A stretch of DNA of 64,000 nt, taken from CAZCTC01 sp964501335 (lineage in GTDB: Bacteria > Chloroflexota > Anaerolineae > B4-G1 > SLSP01). The stretch lies in the NCBI GenBank assembly GCA_964501335.1, contig CAZCTC010000003.1, positions 116,953 to 180,952 of the forward strand, in the 5' to 3' direction. Below the pieces are notes generated by a model, which had not been told where the DNA came from, did no database searches, and worked only from the letters and a program-made list of their open reading frames with translations. The position numbers and the translations under genes were made by a program. Each line of letters opens with the position of its first letter. Positions within the stretch are counted from its first letter, which is position 1. Of the stretch, positions 17,411-25,800 are shown piece after piece.

Positions 17411-18172
17411 TTAACGATACAACGCCAGAATCCGATCGGGCTCATTGGTAATGACGACATTCACTTTCCATTCCGCCATCTTGAGCGCCACCTCCGGATC
17501 ATCCACCGTCCAGGTAGAAATCCACAAGCCCAATCGGTGCGTCTTCCGCGCCCACGCCTCCGTAATCATCGAATAATGCGGATGCAGCGCCTCATGCGGC
17601 GTGAGCGGCGCCAGCCAGAGATTGCGCAACGGCAGGGGCATCGTCTCATCGTACAACATGCCGCAAGGAATAGTCGGCGCATACTTTCGCACCCGCATCA
17701 ATCCCGCCGGATTGAAAGAAGAGAACCAGACTCGCTCCGCCAGCCCCATCCGCTGCACCAAAGCCGCAACCCGCGATTCCAGGCCGCGATCACTCCAGGA
17801 GTAATCCTTAAGTTCAATATTGACCCGTAAACGGTTTCCCACTTCGGCCAGGACCTCTTCCAGTGTTGGAATCCGTTCTCCGGCAAATTTAGGATCGAAC
17901 TTGCTGCCCGCATCCAGCTCTTTCAGTTCAGCCAGGGGCTTCGCCGTCACCAGCCCCTGACCGTCGGTCGTCCCATCGACTTTTTCGTCATGGATCACCA
18001 CCGGAACGCCGTCGGCGCTCAAATGGACATCCAGCTCAACGCCGTCCGCGCCCATCTCCACCGCACGGCGAAAAGCCGCCAGCGTATTTTGAGGAGCCGC
18101 ATGGCTGGCGCCGCGATGGCCGAAAACCAAAGGACGATCTGTACGCCACCAGGAAGTTGGAAAGTGCATCAT
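17411..18172 (-). CDS. Glycerophosphodiester phosphodiesterase family protein with PENT altered to PQNT
   Basis: 253 aa, normal for bacterial GDPD (UgpQ type), which cleaves glycerophosphodiesters to glycerol-3-phosphate and an alcohol. HR (19-20), E-x-D (Glu46, Asp48) and HD (61-62) are intact, and the barrel ends normally with WTVDDPEVALKMAEWKVNVVITNEPD. The odd point is Gln28: the usual PENT motif reads PQNT (codon CAA), replacing a glutamate that normally helps bind the metal. There is no signal peptide, so it is cytoplasmic. Its ATG overlaps the stop of the AAA ATPase gene by 4 nt (ATGA), implying translational coupling. Confidence 0.9.
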   Translation of the reverse strand: MMHFPTSWWRTDRPLVFGHRGASHAAPQNTLAAFRRAVEMGADGVELDVHLSADGVPVVIHDEKVDGTTDGQGLVTAKPLAELKELDAGSKFDPKFAGERIPTLEEVLAEVGNRLRVNIELKDYSWSDRGLESRVAALVQRMGLAERVWFSSFNPAGLMRVRKYAPTIPCGMLYDETMPLPLRNLWLAPLTPHEALHPHYSMITEAWARKTHRLGLWISTWTVDDPEVALKMAEWKVNVVITNEPDRILALYR

Positions 18173-19503
18173 GATACGGGTTTATCCAAATCGACAAAAT
18201 AGGCCTGGGCCGCGCGGTCCAGCAATTCTTTGCTCAACGTCGGCGGGACGCTCAAATAGCGAGCGATGTCGAGCACCTGATCCATTAAGTCGCGGGCATG
18301 GCAGGCCCGCGGCGGACGATGCATTTTGATGTAATGTTCGCGGATCAAATAGGCCAGCGCCTGCTCTTCCAATGGAATCGAACGCTGTTGGCAGACCCGC
18401 TTGAAGATCTCCCGGAAAGCCTCCCAGGAGGGATCGTGGACCTCGATCTTGTGGCGGATACGGCGCAGGAACGCCTCATCGACCAGATCCTTCGGCGCCA
18501 GGTTGGTTGAAAAGACGATCAATACTTCAAAGGGGATTTCGATCTTACGCCCGGTCCCCAGCGTCAAAAAGTCGATACGCTTTTCCAAAGGCACGATCCA
18601 ACGGTTCAACAGGTCGCGGGGACGTACCATCTGCCGGCCAAAGTCGTCGATCAGGAAAATACCGCAGTTGGCCTTCATCTGATACGGCGCTTCATAATAC
18701 TTGTTGGTCGTGTCGTAGACCAGATCCAGCACTTCCAGGGTCAATTCACCGCCGACGATGATAAAGGGCCGGCGCACCCGCACCCAGCGTCCATCCACAT
18801 TTTTTAAATTGGTATTGGTCTGCTGAGAATCTTCGACCTTCACATGGTTCACATTGTCGTAAACTTTGATGATCTGCCCGTTCACTTCGATGGCGTAAGG
18901 CAGGTAAATATCCCCTTCCATCAACAGCTTACCGATCCCTTCCGCAATGGCCGTCTTACCGTTGCCCGGATTGCCGAAAAGGAAAATCGAGCGCCCGGAA
19001 TTGACCGCGGGTCCGATCTGTTCGAAGGTATCTTCTCCCAGCACCAGATGAGACATCGCCTGACGCAATTGCCGCTGGTGAACCGTCACATCCTTCAACC
19101 CCTGCAACTTCACCGACTCGTTGTACAGTTCCAACGGCACAGGCGCCGGACCGGCATAACGCAGCCGATCCAGAGCATCGCGGGCCTTTTCACGGCCGCG
19201 ATCGGTCAACACATACTCATAGTTGGCTTCCGAAAGGCCGCCGGAAAGCCCGGAATTGGCCCCCCCACGGATTTCGCACAACTTGTCCTTCTTCAAGAAA
19301 TCCAACGCCTGATCGACCACCCCGACGAAGGGCAACGCCATCCGTTCCGCCAGAACGCGGCCCGGCATATAACTCTCAAAATACATCATTTTCAAAGCCA
19401 GATCCGTGAGAAAACCGATATTAAGTCCGGTGTCCTTAACAGTACGGGGAGCTGGCGGCAAGAAAAGACCATTGGATGCTACAATGGGCCGTTGCTGTGC
19501 CAT
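18169..19503 (-). CDS. AAA+ ATPase with N-terminal winged-helix-like region
   Basis: 444 aa. Walker A is FGNPGNGKTAI (about residues 171-181), Walker B is IFLIDDFG (about 278-285), and an NLAPKDLVDEAFLRRIRHKIEV stretch carries the sensor and arginine-finger region, so the ATPase core is complete. The first 150 residues hold a helical region with LTDRGREKARDAL, which looks like a winged-helix DNA- or protein-binding domain. Proteins with this plan occur in Chloroflexota and Myxococcota as uncharacterised AAA ATPases; I cannot name the substrate. GGAGGTAGGAA precedes the ATG. It is coupled to the downstream GDPD gene. Confidence 0.85.
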   Translation of the reverse strand: MAQQRPIVASNGLFLPPAPRTVKDTGLNIGFLTDLALKMMYFESYMPGRVLAERMALPFVGVVDQALDFLKKDKLCEIRGGANSGLSGGLSEANYEYVLTDRGREKARDALDRLRYAGPAPVPLELYNESVKLQGLKDVTVHQRQLRQAMSHLVLGEDTFEQIGPAVNSGRSIFLFGNPGNGKTAIAEGIGKLLMEGDIYLPYAIEVNGQIIKVYDNVNHVKVEDSQQTNTNLKNVDGRWVRVRRPFIIVGGELTLEVLDLVYDTTNKYYEAPYQMKANCGIFLIDDFGRQMVRPRDLLNRWIVPLEKRIDFLTLGTGRKIEIPFEVLIVFSTNLAPKDLVDEAFLRRIRHKIEVHDPSWEAFREIFKRVCQQRSIPLEEQALAYLIREHYIKMHRPPRACHARDLMDQVLDIARYLSVPPTLSKELLDRAAQAYFVDLDKPVS

Positions 19504-19620
19504 TTCCTACCTCCAAAGCGTAAAAAATAATTGATGAATGTGCTTTTGATTATACGCGATGCGGCCACCTTCACAAGCGAAAAGGGGGGAGAGAATTTTC
19601 TACCGGTTATGAATAAAAAC

Positions 19621-19775
19621 AACTCTCTCCCCCTGCTTCGCACAGCGCGTCGCTTTTTACCGGGAAAGCACCTGTTGCGGGGCGCAAAAACCGTTTTTGA
19701 TCCACCCCAATAAACAACCGCACAGATCAAAAAAAAGCCCCTGTTTTTGCGCGCATTCTTATGCGCACAAAAACA
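19621..19775 (+). repeat. Conserved tail module followed by hairpin copy 9
   Basis: A tail module (19621-19687: CTCTCTCCCC, CAGCGCGTCGC, TTGCGGGGCGC) whose own hairpin is degenerate, then a second hairpin at 19742-19775 (left arm TGTTTTTGCGCGCAT, loop TCTT, one mismatch). With the PadR promoter this fills the 371-nt divergent gap. Confidence 0.82.
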
Positions 19776-19802
19776 CAAACAAAACCCTTCCCGGAAAAGC
19801 CC

Positions 19803-19860
19803 TTGACTTTTAAGCTTCTTGTTTTATTATTAACATTGTTTCATATGAAACAATGTTAAT
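19803..19860 (+). promoter_or_regulatory. PadR operon promoter with a perfect 32-bp palindromic operator
   Basis: TTGACT (19803-19808), a 16-bp spacer and TATTAT (19825-19830). A perfect palindrome covers 19829-19860, half-site ATTAACATTGTTTCAT, overlapping the -10 box and the expected start of transcription. This is the classic placement for repression of the operon by its own PadR product. The ribosome binding site AAAGGAGG follows directly. Confidence 0.85.
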
Positions 19861-19874
19861 ACAAAGGAGGTGCA

Positions 19875-20429
19875 ATGTCCCTGAAACTGGTCATCCTGGG
19901 TTTTGTAGATATGGTCCCGCTCTCAGGTTACGACTTAAAAAACATGTTCGATTCATCGGTACAGTTTTACTGGTCGGCCACGCACACTCAAATCTATCGC
20001 ACGCTGGATGAATTGCTGGAAGAAGGTCTGGTTTCCGTCGAAGTCGTCCAACAAACCGAACGCCCCAATAAAAAAATCTATTCCATCACCGAAAAAGGTC
20101 GCGAAGAACTTAAACGCTGGATTATGGACCCGGCTGAATTGCCGATCATCCGCCATCCCCTGTTAACCCGATTGGGATGGTGTGACCGCCTGAAAAACAG
20201 TGAAATTGAAGCGCTCCTGAATAATTACATGGCCCGCTTACGGGAACGGATCGCGCTCTACCAGACAGACAATCAACAACAGGTTGAACAGTTTGGCCGT
20301 ACCGCCCGGGAAAAATTCCTCTGGCAAATGATCCTGGAAAACGGCCTGCAATTCTACCAAAACGAACTGCTCTGGGCCGAAAAAATACGCGCCGGCCTGA
20401 AAGAATTCTCTCACGAGGAGGAACGATGA
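19875..20429 (+). CDS. PadR-family transcriptional regulator
   Basis: 184 aa, with the two-part layout of the PadR subfamily that has a long C-terminal helical dimerisation domain (the VirR/PadR-C type). The N-terminal winged helix is clear: ILGFVDMVPLSGYDLKNMF, then THTQIYRTLDELLEEGLVS as the recognition region, and NKKIYSITEKGREELKRW as the wing. The C-terminal part (about 95-184) is helical and charged, as expected for the dimer arm. It probably represses its own operon through the palindrome at 19829-19860 and releases it on binding a small phenolic or hydrophobic ligand; the ligand is unknown. Its stop overlaps the SDR start by 4 nt. Confidence 0.92.
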   Translation: MSLKLVILGFVDMVPLSGYDLKNMFDSSVQFYWSATHTQIYRTLDELLEEGLVSVEVVQQTERPNKKIYSITEKGREELKRWIMDPAELPIIRHPLLTRLGWCDRLKNSEIEALLNNYMARLRERIALYQTDNQQQVEQFGRTAREKFLWQMILENGLQFYQNELLWAEKIRAGLKEFSHEEER

Positions 20430-21268
20430 ATACAAAAGCCGCCTTTGAAAACAAAATCGCCATTGTCACCGGAGGGGCCTCCGGAATCGGACGGGCCCTG
20501 TGTGAAGAATTGGTCCGCCAGGGAACCGCCATGGTGATCGTCGCCGACATCGACGAAACCCGTGCCCGTGAAACAGCCGCCGCCATCTCACCCGACCACA
20601 AAAAAGCCGCGGCCCGCAAGGTCGATGTCTCTCAAGCCGCAGATGTACAAAAGCTCGTAGCCGAAGTCGTACAGGAATTCGGCCGCCTGGATTATATGTT
20701 CAACAATGCCGGGGTGACGATCTGCGGAGAAGTGCGAGACATGGAGCTGAACCACTGGCAGCGCATGTTGGAAATCAATCTCTGGGGGGTCATCCACGGC
20801 ACGACCGCCGCCTATCAGGCCATGCTCAGGCAGGGCAGTGGACACATCGTCAATACCGCCTCCCTGGACGGCCTGGCCCCCATGCCTATGTCCACCCCCT
20901 ATACGACGGCCAAACATGGCGTCGTCGGGCTCTCTACCGCCCTGCGCCTGGAAGCCGCCGACCTGGGCATCAAAGTAAGCGTGGCCTGCCCCGGAGCCGT
21001 GCGGACCGCCGTCTTCGATAGCGCCGCCTACGTCGCCGTCGAGCCAGAAGCCGTAAAGCGTGAAATGTTCGCTGAATTCAAAATGAGCGAACCCGCAGAT
21101 TGCGCCCGCTACATTTTGCGCGGCGTGGCGCGCAACGACAGCATCATTATGGACGGCGCCGTCCAGAATCGGATCTTCTGGTGGATTCACCGGCTCAACC
21201 CCGACCTCTATGGTCGGTTGATGAAAATCGGCGTGGGCTTTGTCAGGAAGCATCGCATCGCCGCCTGA
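20426..21268 (+). CDS. Short-chain dehydrogenase/reductase
   Basis: 280 aa, classical SDR. The cofactor motif is TGGASGIG (15-22), with VADID after strand 2 suggesting NAD(H) preference. NNAG is at 93-96, catalytic Ser146 lies in NTASLDG, and Tyr159/Lys163 in the Y-x-x-x-K motif. The length and the C-terminal extension after PGAVRT fit SDRs acting on larger hydrophobic substrates. It is translationally coupled to the PadR regulator (ATGA overlap at 20426), so it is the likely target enzyme of that regulator, perhaps a detoxification reductase. The substrate cannot be deduced. Confidence 0.93.
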   Translation: MNTKAAFENKIAIVTGGASGIGRALCEELVRQGTAMVIVADIDETRARETAAAISPDHKKAAARKVDVSQAADVQKLVAEVVQEFGRLDYMFNNAGVTICGEVRDMELNHWQRMLEINLWGVIHGTTAAYQAMLRQGSGHIVNTASLDGLAPMPMSTPYTTAKHGVVGLSTALRLEAADLGIKVSVACPGAVRTAVFDSAAYVAVEPEAVKREMFAEFKMSEPADCARYILRGVARNDSIIMDGAVQNRIFWWIHRLNPDLYGRLMKIGVGFVRKHRIAA

Positions 21269-21330
21269 CCGCACAAAGCCCCTTCCCCGGCAGCTCCACC
21301 ACGCAGGATGGAAGGAAAGAATTTTTTGTT

Positions 21331-21368
21331 TATGTTTTGGTGCGCATCAGAATGCGCACCAAAACATA
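21331..21368. repeat. Dispersed hairpin element, copy 10
   Basis: Perfect 17-bp stem, left arm TATGTTTTGGTGCGCAT (21331-21347), loop CAGA, right arm 21352-21368. It is preceded by a truncated tail (CACGCAGGATGG) and followed by the second repeat module. Confidence 0.92.
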
Positions 21369-21380
21369 GATCTTTTCCAG

Positions 21381-21530
21381 AACCGTCCCGGAAACACAAT
21401 CTGAAAACCCTCCCCCTCACCGCCCAGCCGGCCGCGCATCTTCACCAGGAATCTCCTGAAAACGCGCTGAGCCTATACCACTACATGGGGGGGGTTAGGG
21501 AGGGGCCGGCGCACCAAAACATGAGCTTTT
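21381..21530 (+). repeat. Second intergenic module, single copy A
   Basis: About 150 bp running from CCGTCCCGG through CCCTCCCCCTCACCG, CACCAGGAATCTCCT and GGGGTTAGGGAGG to GCGCACCAAAACAT, which is a lone right arm of the hairpin. It is related to the array at 60941-61431 and to 22570-22720. Confidence 0.75.
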
Positions 21531-21740
21531 TCCAGAACCGCCCCCATGCAAGCACCGCCAATGTAGGGGCGCCCCTGCGTGGGCGCCCTCTGAACCCCTC
21601 TCCTTCCCCCACAAAACAAGCGCCGTTCAGCAAATCAAACCGCCGCCCATTTTTTTAATTGGGGGAAGGAGAGGGGAAAAGGGGTGAGGATGAGGGCCAG
21701 GCGCGATCAATCAGGCTTTACGGTAACCCAACACCCCTTC
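21531..21740. other. Non-coding remainder of the 539-nt gap
   Basis: It holds a short GC-rich inverted repeat around AGGGGCGCCC (21565-21590) and purine- and pyrimidine-rich tracts, some of which are complementary (CCTCTCCTTCCCCC and GGGGGAAGGAGAGG). No gene is visible. Confidence 0.6.
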
Positions 21741-21768
21741 TTGCACAAATTAAATATCACGCTATGAT
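21741..21768 (+). promoter_or_regulatory. Promoter of the Yip1-family gene
   Basis: TTGCAC (21741-21746), a 16-bp spacer and TATGAT (21763-21768), about 40 nt before the start codon. Confidence 0.6.
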
Positions 21769-21807
21769 ATACCCTCAAATTAGCAAGAAATCCAAAGGAC
21801 AACTTAA

Positions 21808-22446
21808 ATGACTACAGCACCGGCTACACACCTCAATCCCTGGCTCAGCATCTGGATCAAACCCCGCGCCACCATCCAGGAGATCCTCAATAGCAAATCC
21901 AGCCTGAACAATACCGTCTATTTCCTGGCCGCCTGCTGGTCTCTGGCCCGCACCCTGGACCGGATGTCGAGGCAAAACCCTGGCGGCCTGAGCAGCAATC
22001 CCACTTCCACCTTGCTCTTCGGCGCAGTGACAATAATCCTGGGTCCCATCCTCCTTTACCTCCACGCCGCCGCCTTGCGCTGGACCGGCTCCTGGATCGG
22101 CGGGAAAGCCACCACCCTACAAATTTTCATCGCCGATGCCTGGGGAAACATCGCGGCAGTCCCTGTTTTGCTCCTGTGGATTCCGCAGCTCTTAATCTTG
22201 GGCCCCGAAACGTTCAGTGGGAACGCCTCCGGCCTCAACGATCTGCCGCTCCTGCTGCAACTCCTGATCTTGGGATTCAGCAGCCTCCAGATCGTCTTCT
22301 CGATCTGGGGATTTATTGTGATGTTGAACTGTCTGGCCCAGGCACAGAAATTCTCGATCTGGAAGGCCCTGGCCAATCACCTGATGGTAATATTATTACT
22401 CATCCTTCTCGTCCTGCCGTTGGCAATCTTCACCTGGTTACGATAA
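21808..22446 (+). CDS. Yip1-like integral membrane protein
   Basis: 212 aa with about five hydrophobic segments. The opening (NPWLSIWIKPRATIQEIL) is the typical entry of bacterial Yip1-domain proteins: an amphipathic segment with W-x-x-P-R-x-T before the first helix. Later hydrophobic blocks (LLFGAVTIILGPILLYLHAAAL, VLLLWIPQLLIL, LLLQLLILGFSSLQIVFSIWGF and MVILLLILLVLPLAIF) complete the bundle. A polar loop, GSWIGGKATTLQIFIADAW, matches the family's central loop. The function of bacterial Yip1 proteins is not established. It is a single gene with its own promoter, flanked on both sides by repeat clusters. Confidence 0.8.
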   Translation: MTTAPATHLNPWLSIWIKPRATIQEILNSKSSLNNTVYFLAACWSLARTLDRMSRQNPGGLSSNPTSTLLFGAVTIILGPILLYLHAAALRWTGSWIGGKATTLQIFIADAWGNIAAVPVLLLWIPQLLILGPETFSGNASGLNDLPLLLQLLILGFSSLQIVFSIWGFIVMLNCLAQAQKFSIWKALANHLMVILLLILLVLPLAIFTWLR

Positions 22447-22518
22447 CGGCTACATCCCCCCTCCCCCCAACCCCTCTCCCGCGTGCGGGAGAGGAGCAGG
22501 GGTGAGGGGACTTTTATA

Positions 22519-22556
22519 TATGTTTTGGTGCGCATCAGAATGCGCACCAAAACATA
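22519..22556. repeat. Dispersed hairpin element, copy 11
   Basis: Perfect 17-bp stem identical in arms to copy 10 (TATGTTTTGGTGCGCAT, 22519-22535; loop CAGA; right arm 22540-22556). It lies downstream of the Yip1 gene. Confidence 0.92.
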
Positions 22557-22569
22557 GGCTTTTTCCAAA

Positions 22570-22720
22570 ACCGTCCCGGAAACACAATCTGAAAACCCTC
22601 CCCCTCATCGCCAAACCAGCCGCGCATCTTCACCAGGAATCTCCTAAAAGCGCGCTGAACTTATACCACTGCATGGGGGAGGGTTAGGGAGAGGGCCGGC
22701 GCGCGAAAACATAGGCTTTT
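22570..22720 (+). repeat. Second intergenic module, single copy B
   Basis: Same order of blocks as at 21381-21530, ending in a lone half hairpin arm (GCGCGCGAAAACATA) whose stem type differs from copy A. The copies at 21.4 and 22.6 kb flank the Yip1 gene as near-direct repeats. Confidence 0.75.
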
Positions 22721-22752
22721 TCCAGAACCGTCCCGGTCTAACCAACAAAAAA

Positions 22753-22796
22753 ACACAGAGAAGAAGAGAGGAAAGCTCCTCTCTTCTTCTCTGTGT
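22753..22796. repeat. Hairpin of the CACAGAGA class plus short tandem repeat
   Basis: A perfect 20-bp stem (left arm ACACAGAGAAGAAGAGAGGA, 22753-22772; loop AAGC; right arm 22777-22796) is followed to about 22820 by a 9-bp tandem CCTCTGTGT. It lies between converging genes and may terminate both. Confidence 0.85.
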
Positions 22797-22834
22797 CCTC
22801 TGTGTCCTCTGTGTCCTCTGCGGTGCAATCGCTC

Positions 22835-25800
22835 TTACGGCGCCTCGATGGTGAAATGCGCCCCGGTGGACCGGCCCCACACCTCGGGGAAGTAACTCTC
22901 ATAAGCCACCGCCGGCAGGACATGATACTCGCCCAGCGAGGTGACCCGCAACAGGTACCGCACCTGATAACTCCCCGCCCCGATCGAAGCCGCAAAGAAA
23001 ACCGCCCGCTCATCCCGCAGCTCGCTGCTGTTGAACGGCCCCTGCCACCAATGCCCAACCGGGGCAGCCAACGGCTCGCCTTCCGGCCCCGGCAAACTCC
23101 CCTCGGTCAACAAATCCGAATTCACCGGCTCCATCCCGGCAGGATAAGGATCTTCCAAAATCAAATAGTAACGGTTCTCCGGCAGCGTCAAAGTCAAATG
23201 GACCTCCACCAGATCCCCCGGATGGACCTGATTGACCGGCACACAGCTCGGCGGAACCATCGGATCGACCAGCGGCTGCGGCTGGCAATACTCACGCCGC
23301 ACATCGATCCCCCGGGATTCCGCATCGACCTCCGCCGCCGGGGCATAACTCTTCACCCGGGTCGTGTAATACAACCGCCCCACCCCTTCGCTGCGCGCAA
23401 TTTCCAGAGCGTTCGCCTGGCCCGGCAACAACTTCGAGAAGGGCAACATAACATTCGACGGCGTGCGCAACGTATCGGAATTCACCACGCCCTTGCCCAC
23501 CCCCACGCCGTTCAAGGCAATCGCCCAGGTGTAATTGCCCTGTAATTCACCCGTCATCGCCATATAATCCGAAAGTCCGATCAAAGCCCAGCTGGTCTCC
23601 TGCGAAGTCTCCCACTGGCTACCCTTACGAGCGATCATCAACCAGCGCACCGCTTCCGGCAACAAAGGATCGTCCGGTGCCAGTTTGGTCAAAGTCTCAA
23701 TCACCACCGCCGTCGCCCGGGTATCCGTCGCCCACTGATAAACATTGAAATCTTCCCAATGCGTGCCGGTTGCCGAACTCTTAGCATCCGCTCGCAGCGA
23801 CGACAACAAGGTCTTAACCCGCGGTTCCGCCGGATCTTTCAACCCCAACGTCAAAGCCAGATAGCCCCGTCCGGTCACACCGATCGAATCACGCGCCGAG
23901 TACAACCCGGAAGCCACCCCATCCGGCCAGGAACGCTTCCCTTCCGTCACCACCATCAACATAAAGGCCTGGATCGAGGTAAACTTGTTTTCCGCCGCCG
24001 ATTTGCTCAACGAGGCCACGAGATAATCCAGGGCTAAGGTTAACGACGGTTCCCGAATCGGGAAGCCGGCCTCCCGGGCCCGCAGCATCCCAAAGGTCGC
24101 ATAAGCACTGACCAACGGATTGCTCTCCGCCTCATTCCACCAGCCCCAACCGCCGTCCTGATGCTGCCGGGAGTAGAGCCGCTCCAGAGCATCCGCCACC
24201 TGGAGCTGCAAGGCAGCTTCCAGCGTCGGATCCTGAATCTCCAACTGCCGAAGCGTACGATAGCTCAGCATATTGGGCAGGAAACGACTCACCAGATTCT
24301 CCGTCGTCTCATACGGATACCCCTCCAGCGCTTTCAACCCGGAAGTCAGACCGGACGCCAGCGACGGATCGATCGTCATCTGCACTTCACCCGAATTGCC
24401 GCTCTGCGCCACCGGCGCCAGCACCACTTCCCAACGGCTGCCGGCACCTTCCAACATGCCGCTGGTCGCCGTCACATCGGGCGATTCATAGTGATAGACC
24501 GGCAAGGTGCCCCCCGGCGTCGGAGAAATCGCCGGCCGCGCCGCATCGTGATACTCTCCGCCATCCACAGAGAAGGTCAACAGAGCCTGAGAAATCTCCA
24601 CCTCAGGCACAACGATCTTCCAGTTGACCCGCACCCGACCGCCGGCAGGCAGGGTCACTTCCTGTTCCGCCTCGCCGTCAATCTTCACCCCCGTCGCTTC
24701 CAAACGCACTTTGGCCTTCAATTCGATGCCGGTGTTGTTGTGCACCACCGCCCCCACTTCAGCCCGATCGCCGCCCACAAAGAAACGCGGAGTCACCGGA
24801 CGAACCAGCAAAGGCTTGCTGACGACCAGTTCCGTCGTCGTCTGCCCCAGCTGTGTATTGAAGGTCACGGCCCGGGCATCCACCACCCAGGTCGTCAACG
24901 AATCGGGCAACTTAAAAGTCACCTGCGCCTCACCGGCACTCCCGGTACGCACCTGCGCATTCCAGTAAGCGGTATCGGGGAAATCCCGCCGCACATCGCT
25001 GTCCGCAGCGCCGCCGTCCCCACCGCCGCCACCGCCCATCCCCCGATGCTCTATCTCCTGTGCCAGCCGCGTGGCATTGGCCGAAAGCTCCTCCAGATTC
25101 GCCGAAATGCGGTTGAAAAGGACCAGCAGCGAATCCCCGGTTACCACCCCCACCGGCCGCTTGGCATAGAAGTAGGAAAGCAACGGCGAACTGTTCGGCC
25201 GGGCCAGCGCCAGCACCGCCTTATCCACCACCGAAATCCCCACCTCAGCATCGACCGTCGCCCCGGAAGCATCCAACGTCCGCACCGTCAGGGTCACCGG
25301 ATCGCCGGGATTGTAAATCGTATTTCGATCCGGAATCAACTCCACCTGCAGCGTCTGCGTCACCGGATCGACCACCAGCTCAACCATGCCCACCCGCACA
25401 TCCGGCGAACTGAGCGTATCGCTGGTCACCCCCTGCACGACAATGAACGAAACATAAACATTAGGAACATGCGCAGCCTGGATCGGCAGTTCCACCACCG
25501 GATTCGGCTCCGTCGCCGTAAACCGCCGTACATCCAGGATTCCACTGCGTTCCACCGTCATCAAAACCTGGAACGGCGGCTTGAAAGGCGTCGGCAACAG
25601 AATCCGCGCCGTCTGTCCTACCTCATACTTCTGAGCATCGGCCGTGGGCAAAACCCGCCCTTCGGGCAATTTCCAGGCCGCAGCCTCGGGGCCGCTGACC
25701 CAGAGATAAGTCTCCCCCACCACCCGATTGTTCGCCTTATCCATCGTCCGCCCCATCACCACATACGACCCGCTCCGGGGCGGCATCACCGTCGCCTTAC

